Below are positions 1 through 11,515 of a stretch of DNA of 64,000 bases, piece by piece; the first letter of the stretch is position 1, and each line of letters starts with the position of its first letter. The notes under the pieces are model-generated. The model saw nothing but the letters and a program-made list of their open reading frames with translations. It ran no database searches and was not told where the DNA came from. Both the position numbers and the translations under genes were made by a program. This stretch comes from Pteria penguin (taxonomy: Eukaryota; Mollusca; Bivalvia; Pterioida; Pteriidae): positions 6,275,430 to 6,339,429 of the forward strand of contig CM068581.1 in assembly GCA_035048485.1 (NCBI GenBank), in the 5' to 3' direction.

Positions 1-352
1 TTGGTCATTGCTCGGGCAGTCTGGTCTGCACACTCGTATAGAAGTCTGGCATGGATTCTATCAGGTCGTGTTACGTAATGGGAATCGATGTTTCTGAGTA
101 ACATGTGTACTCCTGCTTGGCTGACTCAGATTAAGGGTAATCGAATCGCTTGGTTAGGACTCAAATCTTTATTGGGTATGGATATAGTATCCTCTCTTGT
201 ATAGATCGAATGAAATTGCTGAGCACTTCCGCTTTGGATTCTGTATCACTGTAGAGAAGTATACTGTATATACGGTGTACGGTGCTACTACCTGTGCGTC
301 CTAGCGTTTACTCTTAAGATATGACCAAACATCTCTTACTGTTGTTATGCAT
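1..352. other. Non-repetitive flank, nothing recognised
   Basis: No long open frame, tRNA-like box or repeat was recognised here. It ends at the start of the 14-bp minisatellite. Confidence 0.5.
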
Positions 353-356
353 CTCG

Positions 357-1850
357 CCACATACTGTCTGCTACATACTGTCTGCCACATACTGTCTGCC
401 ACATACTGTCTGCTACATACTGTCTGCTACATACTGTCTGCTACATAATGTCTGCCACATACTGTCTGCTACATAATGTCTGCTACATACTGTCTGCTAC
501 ATACTGTCTGCCACATACTGTCTGCTACATACTGTCTGCTACATACTGTCTGCTACATACTGTCTGCTACATACTGTCTGCCACATACTGTCTGCTACAT
601 ACTGCCTGCTACATACTGCCTGCTACATACTGTCTGCTACATACTGTCTGCCACATACTGTCTGCTACATACTGTCTGCCACATACTGTCTGCCACATAC
701 TGTCTGCTACATACTGTCTGCTACATACTGTCTGCTACATACTGTCTGCCACATACTGTCTGCCACATACTGTCTGCTACATACTGTCTGCCACATACTG
801 TCTGCCACATACTGTCTGCTACATACTGTCTGCCACATACTGTCTGCTACATACTGTCTGCTACATACTGTCTGCTACATACTGTCTGCCACATACTGTC
901 TGCTACATACTGTCTGCTACATACTGTCTGCCACATACTGTCTGCTTCATACTGTCTGCCACATACTGTCTGCTACATACTACTGTCTGCTACATACTGT
1001 CTGCCACATACTGTCTGCTACATACTGTCTGCTATATACTGTCTGCTACATACTGTCTGCTACATACTGTCTGCCACATACTGTCTGCTACATACTGTCT
1101 GCCACATACTGTCTGCCACATACTGTCTGCTACATACTGTCTGCCATATACTGTCTGCCACATACTGTCTGCTACATACTGTCTGCCACATACTGTCTGC
1201 TACATACTGTCTGCTACATACTGTCTGCTATATACTGTCTGCTACATACTGTCTGCCACATACTGTCTGCCACATACTGTCTGCCACATACTGTCTGCTA
1301 CATACTGTCTGCCACATACTGTCTGCTTCATACTGTCTGCCACATACTGTCTGCTACATACTACTGTCTGCTACATACTGTCTGCCACATACTGTCTGCT
1401 ACATACTGTCTGCTATATACTGTCTGCTACATACTGTCTGCTACATACTGTCTGCTACATACTGTCTGCCACATACTGTCTGCTACATACTGTCTGCCAC
1501 ATACTGTCTGCCACATACTGTCTGCTACATACTGTCTGCCATATACTGTCTGCCACATACTGTCTGCCACATACTGTCTGCTACATACTGTCTGCCACAT
1601 ACTGTCTGCTACATACTGTCTGCTACATACTGTCTGCTACATACTGTCTGCTACATACGGTCTGCTACATACGGTCTGCTACATACTGTCTGCTACATAC
1701 TGTCTGCCACATACTGTCTGCCACATACTGTCTGCCACATACTGTCTTCTACATACTGTCTGCTACATACTGTCTGCTACATACTGTCTGCTATATACTG
1801 TCTGCTAGATACTGTCTGCCACATACTGTCTGCTACATACTGTCTGCTAT
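357..1850. repeat. 14-bp minisatellite, about 106 copies
   Basis: The unit is CATACTGTCTGCTA with a common C variant at the penultimate position (tgcca/tgcta). Two marker variants, a 'tgcttcat' unit followed three units later by a 'tactactg' 3-base insertion, occur at about 941-990 and again at about 1322-1370. The offset is 381 bp, so part of the array was copied as a block. The unit has no stop in any forward frame. Since 14 is not a multiple of 3, all three forward frames encode the same 14-residue Cys-rich repeat (SATYCLLHTVCYIL), giving open frames of about 470 codons (448-1854, 476-1912). These are by-products of repeat length rather than evidence of a gene. Confidence 0.97.
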
Positions 1851-1946
1851 ATAAATTCATCATGGGATGTCCTCATTTCCTTTTGTGCCGCTGTTCTGAG
1901 TTGACGATATAGAGTCTTTGGGGATATTTGTGTGGTGTGCTTTATT

Positions 1947-2731
1947 GAAGGCTATCTGACACCGGCACAGAAGGCTATCTGACACCGGCACAGAAGGCTA
2001 TGTGACGCCGGCACAGAAGGCTATGTGACGCCGGCACAGAAGGCTATGTGACACCGGCACAGAAGGCTATCTGACACCGGCACAGAAGGCTATGTGACGC
2101 CGGCACAGAAGGCTATCTGACACCGGCACAGAAGGCTATCTGACACCGGCACAGAAGGCTATGTGACGCCGGCACAGAAGGCTATGTGACACCGGCACAG
2201 AAGGCTATCTGACACCGGCACAGAAGGCTATGTGACGCCGGTACAGAAGGCTATCTGACACCGGCACAGAAGGCTATGTGACGCCGGCACAGAAGGCTAT
2301 CTGACACCGGCACAGAATGCTATCTGACACCGGCACAGAAGGCTATCTGACACCGGCACAGAAGGCTATGTGACGCCGGCACAGAAGGCTATGTGACACC
2401 GGCACAGAAGGCTATCTGACACCGGCACAGAAGGTTATGTGACACCGGCACAGAAGGCTATCTGACACCGGCACAGAAGGCTATGTGACGCCGGCACAGA
2501 AGGCTATCTGACACCGGCACAGAAGGCTATGTGACGCCTGCACAGAAGGCTATCTGACACCGGCACAGAAGGCTATCTGACACCGGCACAGAAGGCTATC
2601 TGACACCGGCACAGAAGGCTATGTGACGCCGGCACAGAAGGCTATCTGACGCCGGCACAGAAGGCTATCTGACACCGGCACAGAAGGCTATGTGACGCCG
2701 GCACAGAAGGCTATCTGACACCGGCACAGGA
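1947..2731. repeat. 23-bp minisatellite, about 34 copies
   Basis: The unit is GGCTATCTGACACCGGCACAGAA. Two main variants, CTGACACC and GTGACGCC, are interspersed. Its right edge abuts the decayed LINE that begins near 2735, so the array sits where the reverse transcriptase part of that LINE would be expected. Its GC content is higher than that of the surrounding sequence. Confidence 0.96.
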
Positions 2732-2739
2732 GGCGCATG

Positions 2740-4640
2740 ATCTTTGATGTCATCCATAGATCTGAGTATAGACTCCTGCTGATTTTGATGGGGACGGTGT
2801 CATCTACTATAGTTGAGATGGTTTCCCTAAAGTCAATCTACGTGTCTTTAGCTGATGAATATGCCTTCGTCATAATATTGGTAATTGCTGTCGTAATATA
2901 CTGTCTGAAGACATTTCTGTTTGCTTTATTCCATAGCAGAAATTTTCGAGGACATGGTTCCTGATGTGGGAAGTGAAAATCTATCATCACAATGTCGTGA
3001 TCATTTTTCCAAAGCACTGGAAGAGCTTTGCATTGGCGACTATGGATGAATTAGATGTGAAGAGGTCAAGGATACTGCTGCCCCTGGTTGGAAAGGTCAT
3101 CACGTGCTGTATGATAAGGTCGTCTTGTAGGGTGAGGTAGACATTATTCACCGTTGATAGTTCCAGTCTTCCAGTTGATATCCGGTTGATTGAAATCTCC
3201 TCCTAATGGAAAATAAGCAGAGTTCTGTACTTTTCTGACCATTTTGATGTCGGTGACTAGTGCCTAGTACCTGCGTATACTCCTCATCTGTCCTGTTCGA
3301 TTCAGACGGTTGTGATATCTGTGACCAGTGCCTGTGTATACTTCTCATCTGTCCTGTTCGATTCGGACTGTTGTGATATCTGTGACCAGTGCCTGTGTAT
3401 ACTCCTCATCTGTCCTGCTTGGTTCGGACTGTTGTGATGTCTGTGACCAGTGCCTGTGTATACTCCTCATCTGTCCTGTTCGGTTCGGACTGTTGTGATA
3501 TCTGTGACCAGTGCCTGAGTATACTCCTCATCTGTCCTGTTCGGTTCGGACTGTTGTGATGTCTGTGACTAGCGCCTGTGTATACTCCTCATCTGTCCTG
3601 TTCGGTTCGGACTGTTGTGTTGTCTGTGACCAGTGCCTGTGTATACTTCTCATCTGTCCTGTTCGGTTCGGACTGTTGTGATGTCTGTGACTAGCGCCTG
3701 TGTATACTTCTCATCTCTCCTGTTTGGTTCTGACTGTTGTGATGTCTGTGACTAGCGCCTGTGTATACTTCTCATCTGTCCTGTTTGGTTCTGACTGTTG
3801 TGATATCTGTGACTCGCGCCTGTGTGTACTCTTCTTCTGTGCTGTTCGGATCTGACTGTTGTGTATACTCCTCATCTGTCCTTTTTTGTGGTCTGTAGGA
3901 TGTAGGCTGATATTAAGGCTGTTTTCCCATGTCTCATCTTAATTTTAGCGCTGATTAATTCACAGATTTTTCCAGTCAGAGCTGTAAAGGTCACCATGGA
4001 ACGTTTTGTCGCTAGCAATCAGCACCACACCGTTTGTGGAAGTCTCTTCTATCTCTCCTGAATGCTTCATATTCTGCAGGGAATATGTCTGATGAGTTCG
4101 TGCCAAGTCCTAGCCATGTCTTGGTGCAAATAAATACATCTGGCTCTGGCTTTACCAAATGTAAATCTGGTGTCTTGTATCTTATACTTTGGAAATTGAT
4201 GACCATCACTCTCAGCTTATCGCCAGATTCGTTTTGCTCCTGGTGATCCTGATTCTTGGGAGATGACGTCACTGAGGGGTTTCCGACAGGTAAGGCCGGT
4301 ATTGAGATGTTGTCCATGATGTTATCATTATATTCCATAATACTTGACGGTTGATTGAACGAGATGGAAACATAAGGTTTATTCATACAAAATTGTGGAG
4401 TTTGGGATATCACAGTTGGTACATACTCATGAAACAGAAGTATCTGAAATTCTACCATACTTTGATGTTGATATTGCCATGTTGCATGCTGTGTGGTACC
4501 ACTGGTCACAATTTTCACGTCACTGCGTTCTGGGTCCATCAACATGCTTTGCTGCACATTCCACAGGGAATTTGACTGAAGAGCTTGAGTTGAGTTCAAT
4601 ACCTTTCCATGGCAAACAAGAAATTCAGACATTTATACTG
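2740..4640 (-). mobile_element. LINE remnant: EEP endonuclease and linker region
   Basis: Read on the minus strand, the segment holds the 5' half of a non-LTR retrotransposon ORF2. An open stretch from 4632 to 4012 carries an N-terminal leader, then the start of an endonuclease/exonuclease/phosphatase domain (LRVMVINFQSIRYKTPD, then PDVFICTKTWLG and PAEYEAFRRDRRD). After a frameshift the domain continues as GVVLIASDKTF (about 4025). Past the internal 61-bp repeats it resumes as NSAYFPLGGDFNQPDINW (about 3175-3230), with the catalytic GGDFN motif. SDHDIVMIDF (about 2985), with the conserved His of the SDH motif, and a basic linker follow, down to about 2740. At least four frameshifts or stops show it is dead. 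No reverse transcriptase follows: the 23-bp array starts instead. The clade (CR1/L2/Jockey group) is not resolved. Confidence 0.82.
3240..3880. repeat. 61-bp minisatellite inside LINE endonuclease coding region
   Basis: About ten units of 61 bp; the marker 'ttcgg/ttctg' recurs at 3301, 3362, 3423, 3484, 3545, 3606, 3667, 3728 and 3789. On the minus strand each unit reads as part of the LINE endonuclease (DRTDEEYTQALVTDI), continuous with the GGDFN segment next to it. The array is therefore an amplification of LINE coding sequence. 61 is not a multiple of 3, so the expansion destroys the frame. Confidence 0.93.
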
Positions 4641-5846
<1,206 letters not shown>

Positions 5847-6294
5847 GTTCATAAGTCATACATTTTTCAAATTGTTTCCCTAACCCATACATTATATGAC
5901 AGACATCAAACGCAATCAATAATAAATGCCTTAACACATAAAGACTGTTTTGTTAAACTTTTGGGGCAAAATGGAATATCATTACAGTTAAAATTTTCTT
6001 ATAGTTTATGAAATATTCTACAGTGGCAGTTTTTGGACAAATAGCATAAATCCAAACAAATATTGGAAAAGCAATACGAATTGCTACATTTTCAGTACGA
6101 TTCTAAATCTAAACCCTAAGACACTTATTATACATGATCATGAACAACTTTTTCTTATATTCTTTGTGATTTAAAATTTCAGATTTGTTCAATTCTAAAT
6201 TCTTGGTCTACTGATATAAGTATTTATCCCAACTCTGGCAAAATTCTTTGAATCTGATTGGCTGAGAGGAGCCAAATATTATAATATTATACAA
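5847..6294. other. AT-rich stretch, nothing recognised
   Basis: No coding signal or repeat structure was found between the AT tract and the foldback at 6295. Confidence 0.45.
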
Positions 6295-6408
6295 TTATGG
6301 ACTTTTAACTCAGTGTATATGATGTGATATTGACTTATTATACGCCTCGGTCAATATTTTCATAGTAAGTCAATATCACATCATATACACTGAGTTAAAA
6401 GTCCATAA
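6295..6408. repeat. Perfect 43-bp inverted repeat (foldback)
   Basis: Arm 6295-6337 is the exact reverse complement of arm 6366-6408, separated by a 28-bp loop. The arms begin TTATGGACTTTTAACTCAG. An arm this perfect implies recent origin or gene conversion. It may be one end of a MITE or foldback element. It lies 10 bp from the end of the DUF3504-like frame at 6419. Confidence 0.93.
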
Positions 6409-6418
6409 CTGTTTTATT

Positions 6419-6775
6419 CTATAATTTCTTTCCTTGTCTTTTTAAATCGATCAGCACCGCAGAGAACACTTTCCTTGAATTGGCGAATTCCTCACCATTG
6501 AAAACACGATTCAGCCCATGCCGTATCGCCATCAGGGATGACTTTTTATATAGTTCTCCATATGTCGTTCGGGCCTCTGCATAGAATTTACATAAAACAG
6601 TCTAATTCGGACGCTGAATATGACATAATGTCTTCATTCTGTCCCTTCTCCCTAAGATATGATTTAAAGGCATTAAATGCGCTTTCAGTTGCCTTTTTGA
6701 TATTTTTTGCATCTTTTCTATTTTCTGTAGATTTACCTCTGATACGGAAGCGAATCGTGTTTTTTGTTCAGACAT
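6419..6775 (-). pseudogene. DUF3504/Crypton-related protein fragment, broken
   Basis: The minus-strand frame begins MSEQKTRFASVSEV, with its ATG at 6775. After a frameshift it continues KNIKKATESAFNAFKSYL and MSYSASELD, then after a stop and second shift AEARTTYGELYKKSSLMAIRHGLNR and NSRKVFSAVLIDLKRQGK, ending at a stop at 6419. I recognise this order (KKATE..FNAF, ELD, FYAEAR..G..Y..SSL.AIRHGLNR) as the N-terminal region of DUF3504 proteins such as the ZMYM2/QRICH1/KCTD1-like family, which descend from Crypton tyrosine recombinases. That family knowledge is from memory. Only the region upstream of the catalytic domain is present, it contains at least two frame breaks, and it stops next to the 6295 foldback. 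It is either a dead Crypton-derived copy or a retro-copied pseudogene fragment. Confidence 0.66.
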
Positions 6776-8184
6776 TTTGCAGACGATGTGTATTTAAAAG
6801 GGGAATTCAGGATCTATTTTTAACCGTGGTATATCGCGATATATTCAGTTGCCCGTTTCACTAACAATCGTAGACGTAACCTTAAACGTAAACGTAAATC
6901 GAGCATTTACGGAAGGCATTACGTATGTGTAAAATGCGTTTCACTAACAATCGTAAACGCTGTCGTAAACGTAAGAGAATTCGTAAATTACGTGCGAACT
7001 CTTCTTGCTAGAGGAGAAAATGTCCTTGGCTACGGCCTACATTTCTACTTTCAATTTATAGTTTGCTGTAAGATAATTGGCTAATGTGGACGCAAAATTG
7101 AAAACGAGAAAAGCTAAATGGTCAGATATTGCCTTAAACATTTTAGTAAAAGGCTATATGTGGAAAGACTATATGGACAAGAATCAATAATGTAATGGAA
7201 GTTTAGTAGCATCAAAAACAAAACGAAGTGGCATAAGTCATTTGCAAGTCTCATGTACATTGGCGAATTTAAATAATGGTGAAGGGGTGGTAATGGAGGA
7301 GGCGTACGTCTGACCTGGCAATGACCTAAATTTTAACCAAAAACCGTATATTCTCAACAACTTCCGATCAAAATCGGCCGAAGTTAACCCCTGGGTTTTT
7401 TTTTTTTTTTTCGGGGGGGGGGAGTATTTTGGGGGTTTTAATTCGATTTTGAAAGGGGAAACCCAGTCTGTTTTCACGCAAATTCAGCCATATAAATGGG
7501 AGTTCGGGTCAGGAAGAGGGGGGGGGGTTTACATCTCCAAGATTGACCACAATGACCTTTTTTAGTTTGGTTTGGTCTTATTTGTCTTATTGTAGTTTAA
7601 GGTCATGTTCAGCGATATTTAAGCTATTATATATATAGGATTTTACATTGTGACATATTTGTAGGCATTTTGATTTCGCCGGTTTTTAAAATATCACAAC
7701 AAAAATAAAACAATTCATTAATTGACATTTAGTTTCGTTGATTTTGTTTACACACGAAACAAACGTAATTTAAAGTCTCATGAATATTTATATTTTACAA
7801 TAGTGATGAGACATTGTTGTCCAGACTGCAATAATGAGACTATTTCACAAACGCTTAAATGATCCAGATTCATGATTTGTTATGAGGTATACTCCTCGGG
7901 ATTTATCTTCACTTTCTAAGTGAAATCTTAGTTTTTTAAAATCTTTTGTTTTACCATGAAATTTATCTTAAATGAGAAAATAATGAACTATATATATTCT
8001 ATGTATACTTCTTCATTACATTCAAATATGGATTTCAAAATATTTATTACAGTATCTGTAAAAAATTACTGAAAAATTGCATTATGGCCTAGGATAAAAC
8101 CAAAGTCATACCCCCTCATGCATTCGGAATCTCTCCCGCCTTTACTTATAAAAGAATGCTGCAATAAATAAAACTCAAAACGGA

Positions 8185-8414
8185 TACGTACAGTGAAATA
8201 GTCCCATTGGTCCTGCTTTCGGGCACTCACTCAATGGGTAGCTTGGGGTCTTTATTGTTCAGAGCATATCCCCGACACAAGCATTTTGGCGACCGAAGAC
8301 GTCTTTTACCTCTGTCATCCGAGGTACCCTACTAATGGTAAACAATAGTGGGATTCGAACTCACGACCTTCTTCCGATCATAAATCAGACAAGCTCCTAC
8401 TCGGTCACGGCGGA
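8185..8414 (-). mobile_element. tRNA-derived SINE, family C
   Basis: On the minus strand the head reads like a tRNA: an A-box-like TGACCGAGTAGGAGC just inside 8414, and a B-box-like GTTCGAATCCC about 40 bp later. A non-tRNA body of about 150 bp follows. Seen from the plus strand it resembles an antisense tRNA with 'ggattcgaactc'. No TSD was confirmed. It sits inside the Harbinger-like element, so it inserted later. Confidence 0.6.
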
Positions 8415-9028
8415 CTTACTTCTTTCTGGTAAGATATTCCGTCGGACACCCCTGTTCTCCTTTCATACGCCCCTGTCCCTGTCATACGCTCAGAGTACAG
8501 TGTGATTACATCAAATAATATAGTGTAATTTGGAGTATTTTATATGTATATAAGAATCTTTTAATTTTTTTGTAGATATATACATATTTTTGAAATAGTT
8601 GTTTGGTATGATGAAAATATATGAAAATTAAAAGAACATGTCTATGTACTCATATATATATATAAGGTCTGGGATGATATAATTTAAGAATCGTAATTAA
8701 TTAATATGTTAAATTTTATCTAAATTTTCTAGAATTATTTTAGGCATTTTTAAATATTTTCACTATACAGTCAGGGATTTAAAGATGCTCACCACCTTCC
8801 CGCTCCATTGCAAAAACAACACAATAATAATATAATAAGTAAACAGATAACTGATAAAAAAAGGAAAAAAAATAAAGAATTAAGCTTGTATAATTATGTT
8901 AAATTTCATTTCTAGCGTAGTCTGCAACCCCCTTAATCAGTCAATGGTAATGAATTTTATTCATATCGATGCAACTGATTTTTCATCAGTGTTGCTGTCG
9001 CGCGTTATTTGTATGGCTCTTTCTGAAT

Positions 9029-9199
9029 GAATACACCGATCCACTTTCGTCGAATGTTAAGCATTTTAGCGCAAAATACGACTATGGTGACGTCACGCAA
9101 AGTTGGACAAGTCGGACATTTGACTATGACGTCATAAGTATAACAATCAAAAGTCCGCCAAACATCGCTTTCTATGCTGTTAAGTGGATCGGTGTATTC
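9029..9199. repeat. Small foldback, 17-bp perfect arms
   Basis: GAATACACCGATCCACT at 9029-9045 is the exact reverse complement of 9183-9199. Between the arms and just beyond them are several TGACGTCA palindromes (9087, 9126, 9233, 9252 region). It is a candidate MITE, and no TSD was established. Confidence 0.6.
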
Positions 9200-9889
9200 A
9201 ACCTGCTGAGCAGAATGCAGGTAACGTCATCATGACGTCATTTACAAAATGACGTCATACTATTTTCTTTCTTATTATAATGACGTTAATAGATCTATCT
9301 TATATATATCTATATATAGATCTACTAAACAATGTACTGTTTTACTATTTACATGTACTATTTTATTGGGATTACAGTGTCGTGTGACAAGATTATCCTT
9401 GTAACTGCTTTAATAGATATCCATATGGCAGGTGATCGTCGAGTCTCTTTTTATAGACTGAACACCTCATCCAGCATCCACAATACTCAAAATGACATGA
9501 GAAAGGAAACGGTATCATACTATGAGTTCATCGTCATTAAAAGTGTCCAGTGGCTAACTTCTATTTCTGAAAACTCGTTCACGCCGTAAAAATCGCCGCC
9601 ACCGTCTCAGTAACAAAAAACGACGCCATATTTACGTGATCACTTACGTGACCTAAACACCTTCCGTAACTTACGTCAAACTTTCGACGTAATCTACGTT
9701 TAAGATTTTGAGTGAAACGCAATTTCGACGTAATTTACGTTTACGTCTACGATTGCACTCACGATTGTTAGTGAAACGGGCAACAGGACCGGAAGTGAGG
9801 ATTACAGCCAATCAGAGAGTGTCTATATATATCTTATAGAATAACAAGTAATATCACTAGATCAAGACCTAAAGAACTAGCAGTTAACG

Positions 9890-10171
9890 TTTTTTTTTTT
9901 TTTGTTTGATTATTGTTTTACGTCACTCCACGATTATTTCACGTATATGGTGACGGCATCTGCCTGATGCATTGCATACAAATTTAGACCTTTGCAACGG
10001 ACCCACCCGAAACAGTGAGGGATCTTTTACGTGCCACGCCTACCGTGACACGGGACCTCGGTTTTTACTGTCTCATCCGAAAGACAGAACACCGGTGTGC
10101 CCCGGGCGGGAGACGAACCCGCGACCTCTCGATCACGAGCCGAGCACCTTATCCACTAGGCCACACCGGCT
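9890..10171 (-). mobile_element. tRNA-derived SINE, family A (copy 1)
   Basis: The minus strand starts at 10171 with GCCGGTGTGGCCTAGTGGAT (A box) and has a B box GGTTCGTCTCC. A central region contains TGTCTTTCGGATGAGACAGT, and the copy ends in ...TGACGTAAAACAATAATCAA followed by a poly-A (poly-T here, 9890-9903). The target-site duplication TAGCAGTTAACG lies at 9878-9889 and 10172-10183. It is nearly identical in sequence to copy 2 at 31470, which points to recent activity. Frames read through it (for example 9972-10181) are not genes. Confidence 0.92.
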
Positions 10172-10382
10172 TAGCAGTTAACGTCACATCGAATAACATC
10201 ATATGATATTTACCTATAGTCTGCTATATATGTTAAGGAAAGAAAAGTTCCAGGGGTTCAAACGTAGGAAGAGGCAAAAAAAAAACCCATAATAAACCAG
10301 TTTCAGAGTGAACAATCAAGACAAATAATCGGTATTGTGCAGTTTTGGCCACCGAGAAAAAAAAGCAAAGACAGACAAGATA

Positions 10383-10528
10383 CAGTAGCGGATCCAGAAT
10401 TTCCGAAAAGGGGGAGTGGGCACATGTGTATTAGTCAAACTACTCTGCCATTTTTTGTGCTAAATCTGGGTTTTTACTTGTAAATATATGGCAAAAAAAG
10501 GGGGGGCGGGACTCTAAATCCGCCACTG
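10383..10528. mobile_element. MITE with CAGTRGCGGAT termini
   Basis: The left end CAGTAGCGGATCCAGAAT and the right end read in reverse, CAGTGGCGGATTTAGAGT, form TIRs of about 20 bp around a 146-bp element that is rich in G runs near the right end. Direct repeats AGATA at 10378-10382 and 10529-10533 look like a 5-bp TSD. The CAGTGGCGGAT terminus resembles hAT-type MITEs, but the short TSD leaves the superfamily open. Confidence 0.7.
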
Positions 10529-10649
10529 AGATAGAATTGTTATTGTGAAATCCAGTGATTACTGCACGCTGGAGTAAACAGAGACGTTATACCATCAGAG
10601 ATCCCTCCATACTATTACAGATCCAGGGAAGACAATAAGAGTCCAGCAC

Positions 10650-11213
10650 GTGTCTAACGTGCGATTCAACATTATGTACACAAAAATGAAAACACAAGAT
10701 GTACACGTTTGTGAACATATAGTTTTCGCTGAATTGGAACAATGCTTGTATGATGCAGAGAAAAAGAACATAAATGGACGCGAGATCTCATTGGAAACAA
10801 GGGGAAAGGGTGGGGGGATTGTTAAAACATTGGAGGATAACTTTCGATATACAGAGAAATCACATAAAGTAAATGATTTCCCGGAGAATATTTTTCTAAA
10901 TCATCCAGAGGGCGTATATTCTATACAGTTTCCGGTGGGAGAGAAACCAAAAATGTTCTTTGAAGTAAAACAGCACCCTAAATTTGGTGTTGCAATGTGC
11001 AATGGTGTAGGTACACTGACAACAACGATATCAACGCGGAGCGATACCAGAATATTTTGGAAGATTATTTATGACCATTTATTGCCGAGCAAAATCGGCC
11101 AGCATTCATTTCATGACTATAATGGCCTATTGCATCGAGCCTGTCAACTCGCCAGAAGTAAAATAAACCAGAGAAATATATACATAAATGTATATATGTC
11201 TCTGAATAAATGA
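10650..11213 (+). CDS. Unrecognised open frame, 187 aa
   Basis: A 187-codon open frame in non-repetitive sequence, one of the few long frames in the window not explained by a tandem array or transposon. The protein starts MSNVRFNIMYTKMK, has a charged stretch (residues about 31-65, NINGREISLETRGKGGGIVK), a middle with PEGVYSIQFPVGEKPKMFFEV, and ends NVYMSLNK. No signal peptide or membrane span is evident and no domain was recognised. A second in-frame ATG at residue 9 is equally plausible as start. It could be a single exon, a decayed transposon ORF or chance. Neighbours are a SINE and MITE upstream and a 36-bp array downstream. Confidence 0.33.
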   Translation: MSNVRFNIMYTKMKTQDVHVCEHIVFAELEQCLYDAEKKNINGREISLETRGKGGGIVKTLEDNFRYTEKSHKVNDFPENIFLNHPEGVYSIQFPVGEKPKMFFEVKQHPKFGVAMCNGVGTLTTTISTRSDTRIFWKIIYDHLLPSKIGQHSFHDYNGLLHRACQLARSKINQRNIYINVYMSLNK

Positions 11214-11515
11214 AAAGATCAGGCCAGTCTTCGTACAACAATATCATTGAAATATATGGCCATTGATTAAAATGTTCCAGTCGCGTGCTGATTTCATAAA
11301 ACAAGACATCTTGTTTAATAAAATCCAACAAATCTGAAATGGCATTAATCCAGTTACCTTCATAATTTGTATAATATCACTACAAAGAGATGATTGTATA
11401 TAACTAAGTTCAACGGACATTAATATAATATTAAAGGTAGTTTTTCTTAAACAAATTTTGAATTGTGTGGTTTTAATAGCAGATAAAAGCCTAACTTCTT
11501 AATCTGACCGACTAC

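Larger units (their letters stand above)
6849..9783. mobile_element. Harbinger-like TIR DNA transposon, probably non-autonomous
   Basis: Both ends carry TTGCCCGTTTCACTAACAAT in inverted orientation (left from 6849, right ending 9783), and the first 23 bp are identical. Subterminal motifs (GCGTTTCACTAACAATCGTA at 6936; a reverse copy of the GCGTTTCACT core near 9712) and several TACG/CGTAAACG words are shared between the two ends. A 3-bp CAG flanks each end (6846-6848 and 9784-9786), which fits the 3-bp TSD known for PIF/Harbinger elements, although CAG is not the usual TWA. No transposase was recognised inside. A short frame near 7100 (KTRKAKWSDIALNILVKG) faintly recalls the Myb/SANT protein of such elements, but that is a guess. 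A SINE (8185-8414) and a small foldback (9029-9199) are nested within it. Confidence 0.7.

Noticed and set aside
448..1912. Two overlapping frames of about 470 codons that could look like a Cys-rich secreted or repeat protein
   Set aside because: They are the same 14-bp tandem repeat read in different frames; openness follows from unit composition and length, and start sites are arbitrary.
357..2731. CRISPR array
   Set aside because: Units are contiguous with no unique spacers, and the window is eukaryotic in character.
6538..6864. Plus-strand 108-codon frame with hydrophobic segments
   Set aside because: Antisense to the DUF3504-like fragment; the hydrophobic look comes from reading Lys/Glu-rich codons in reverse.
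9972..10206. Short plus-strand proteins with Arg-rich sequence
   Set aside because: Antisense or alternate-frame reading of SINE family A; the same peptide appears at the other SINE copy (31431-31670).
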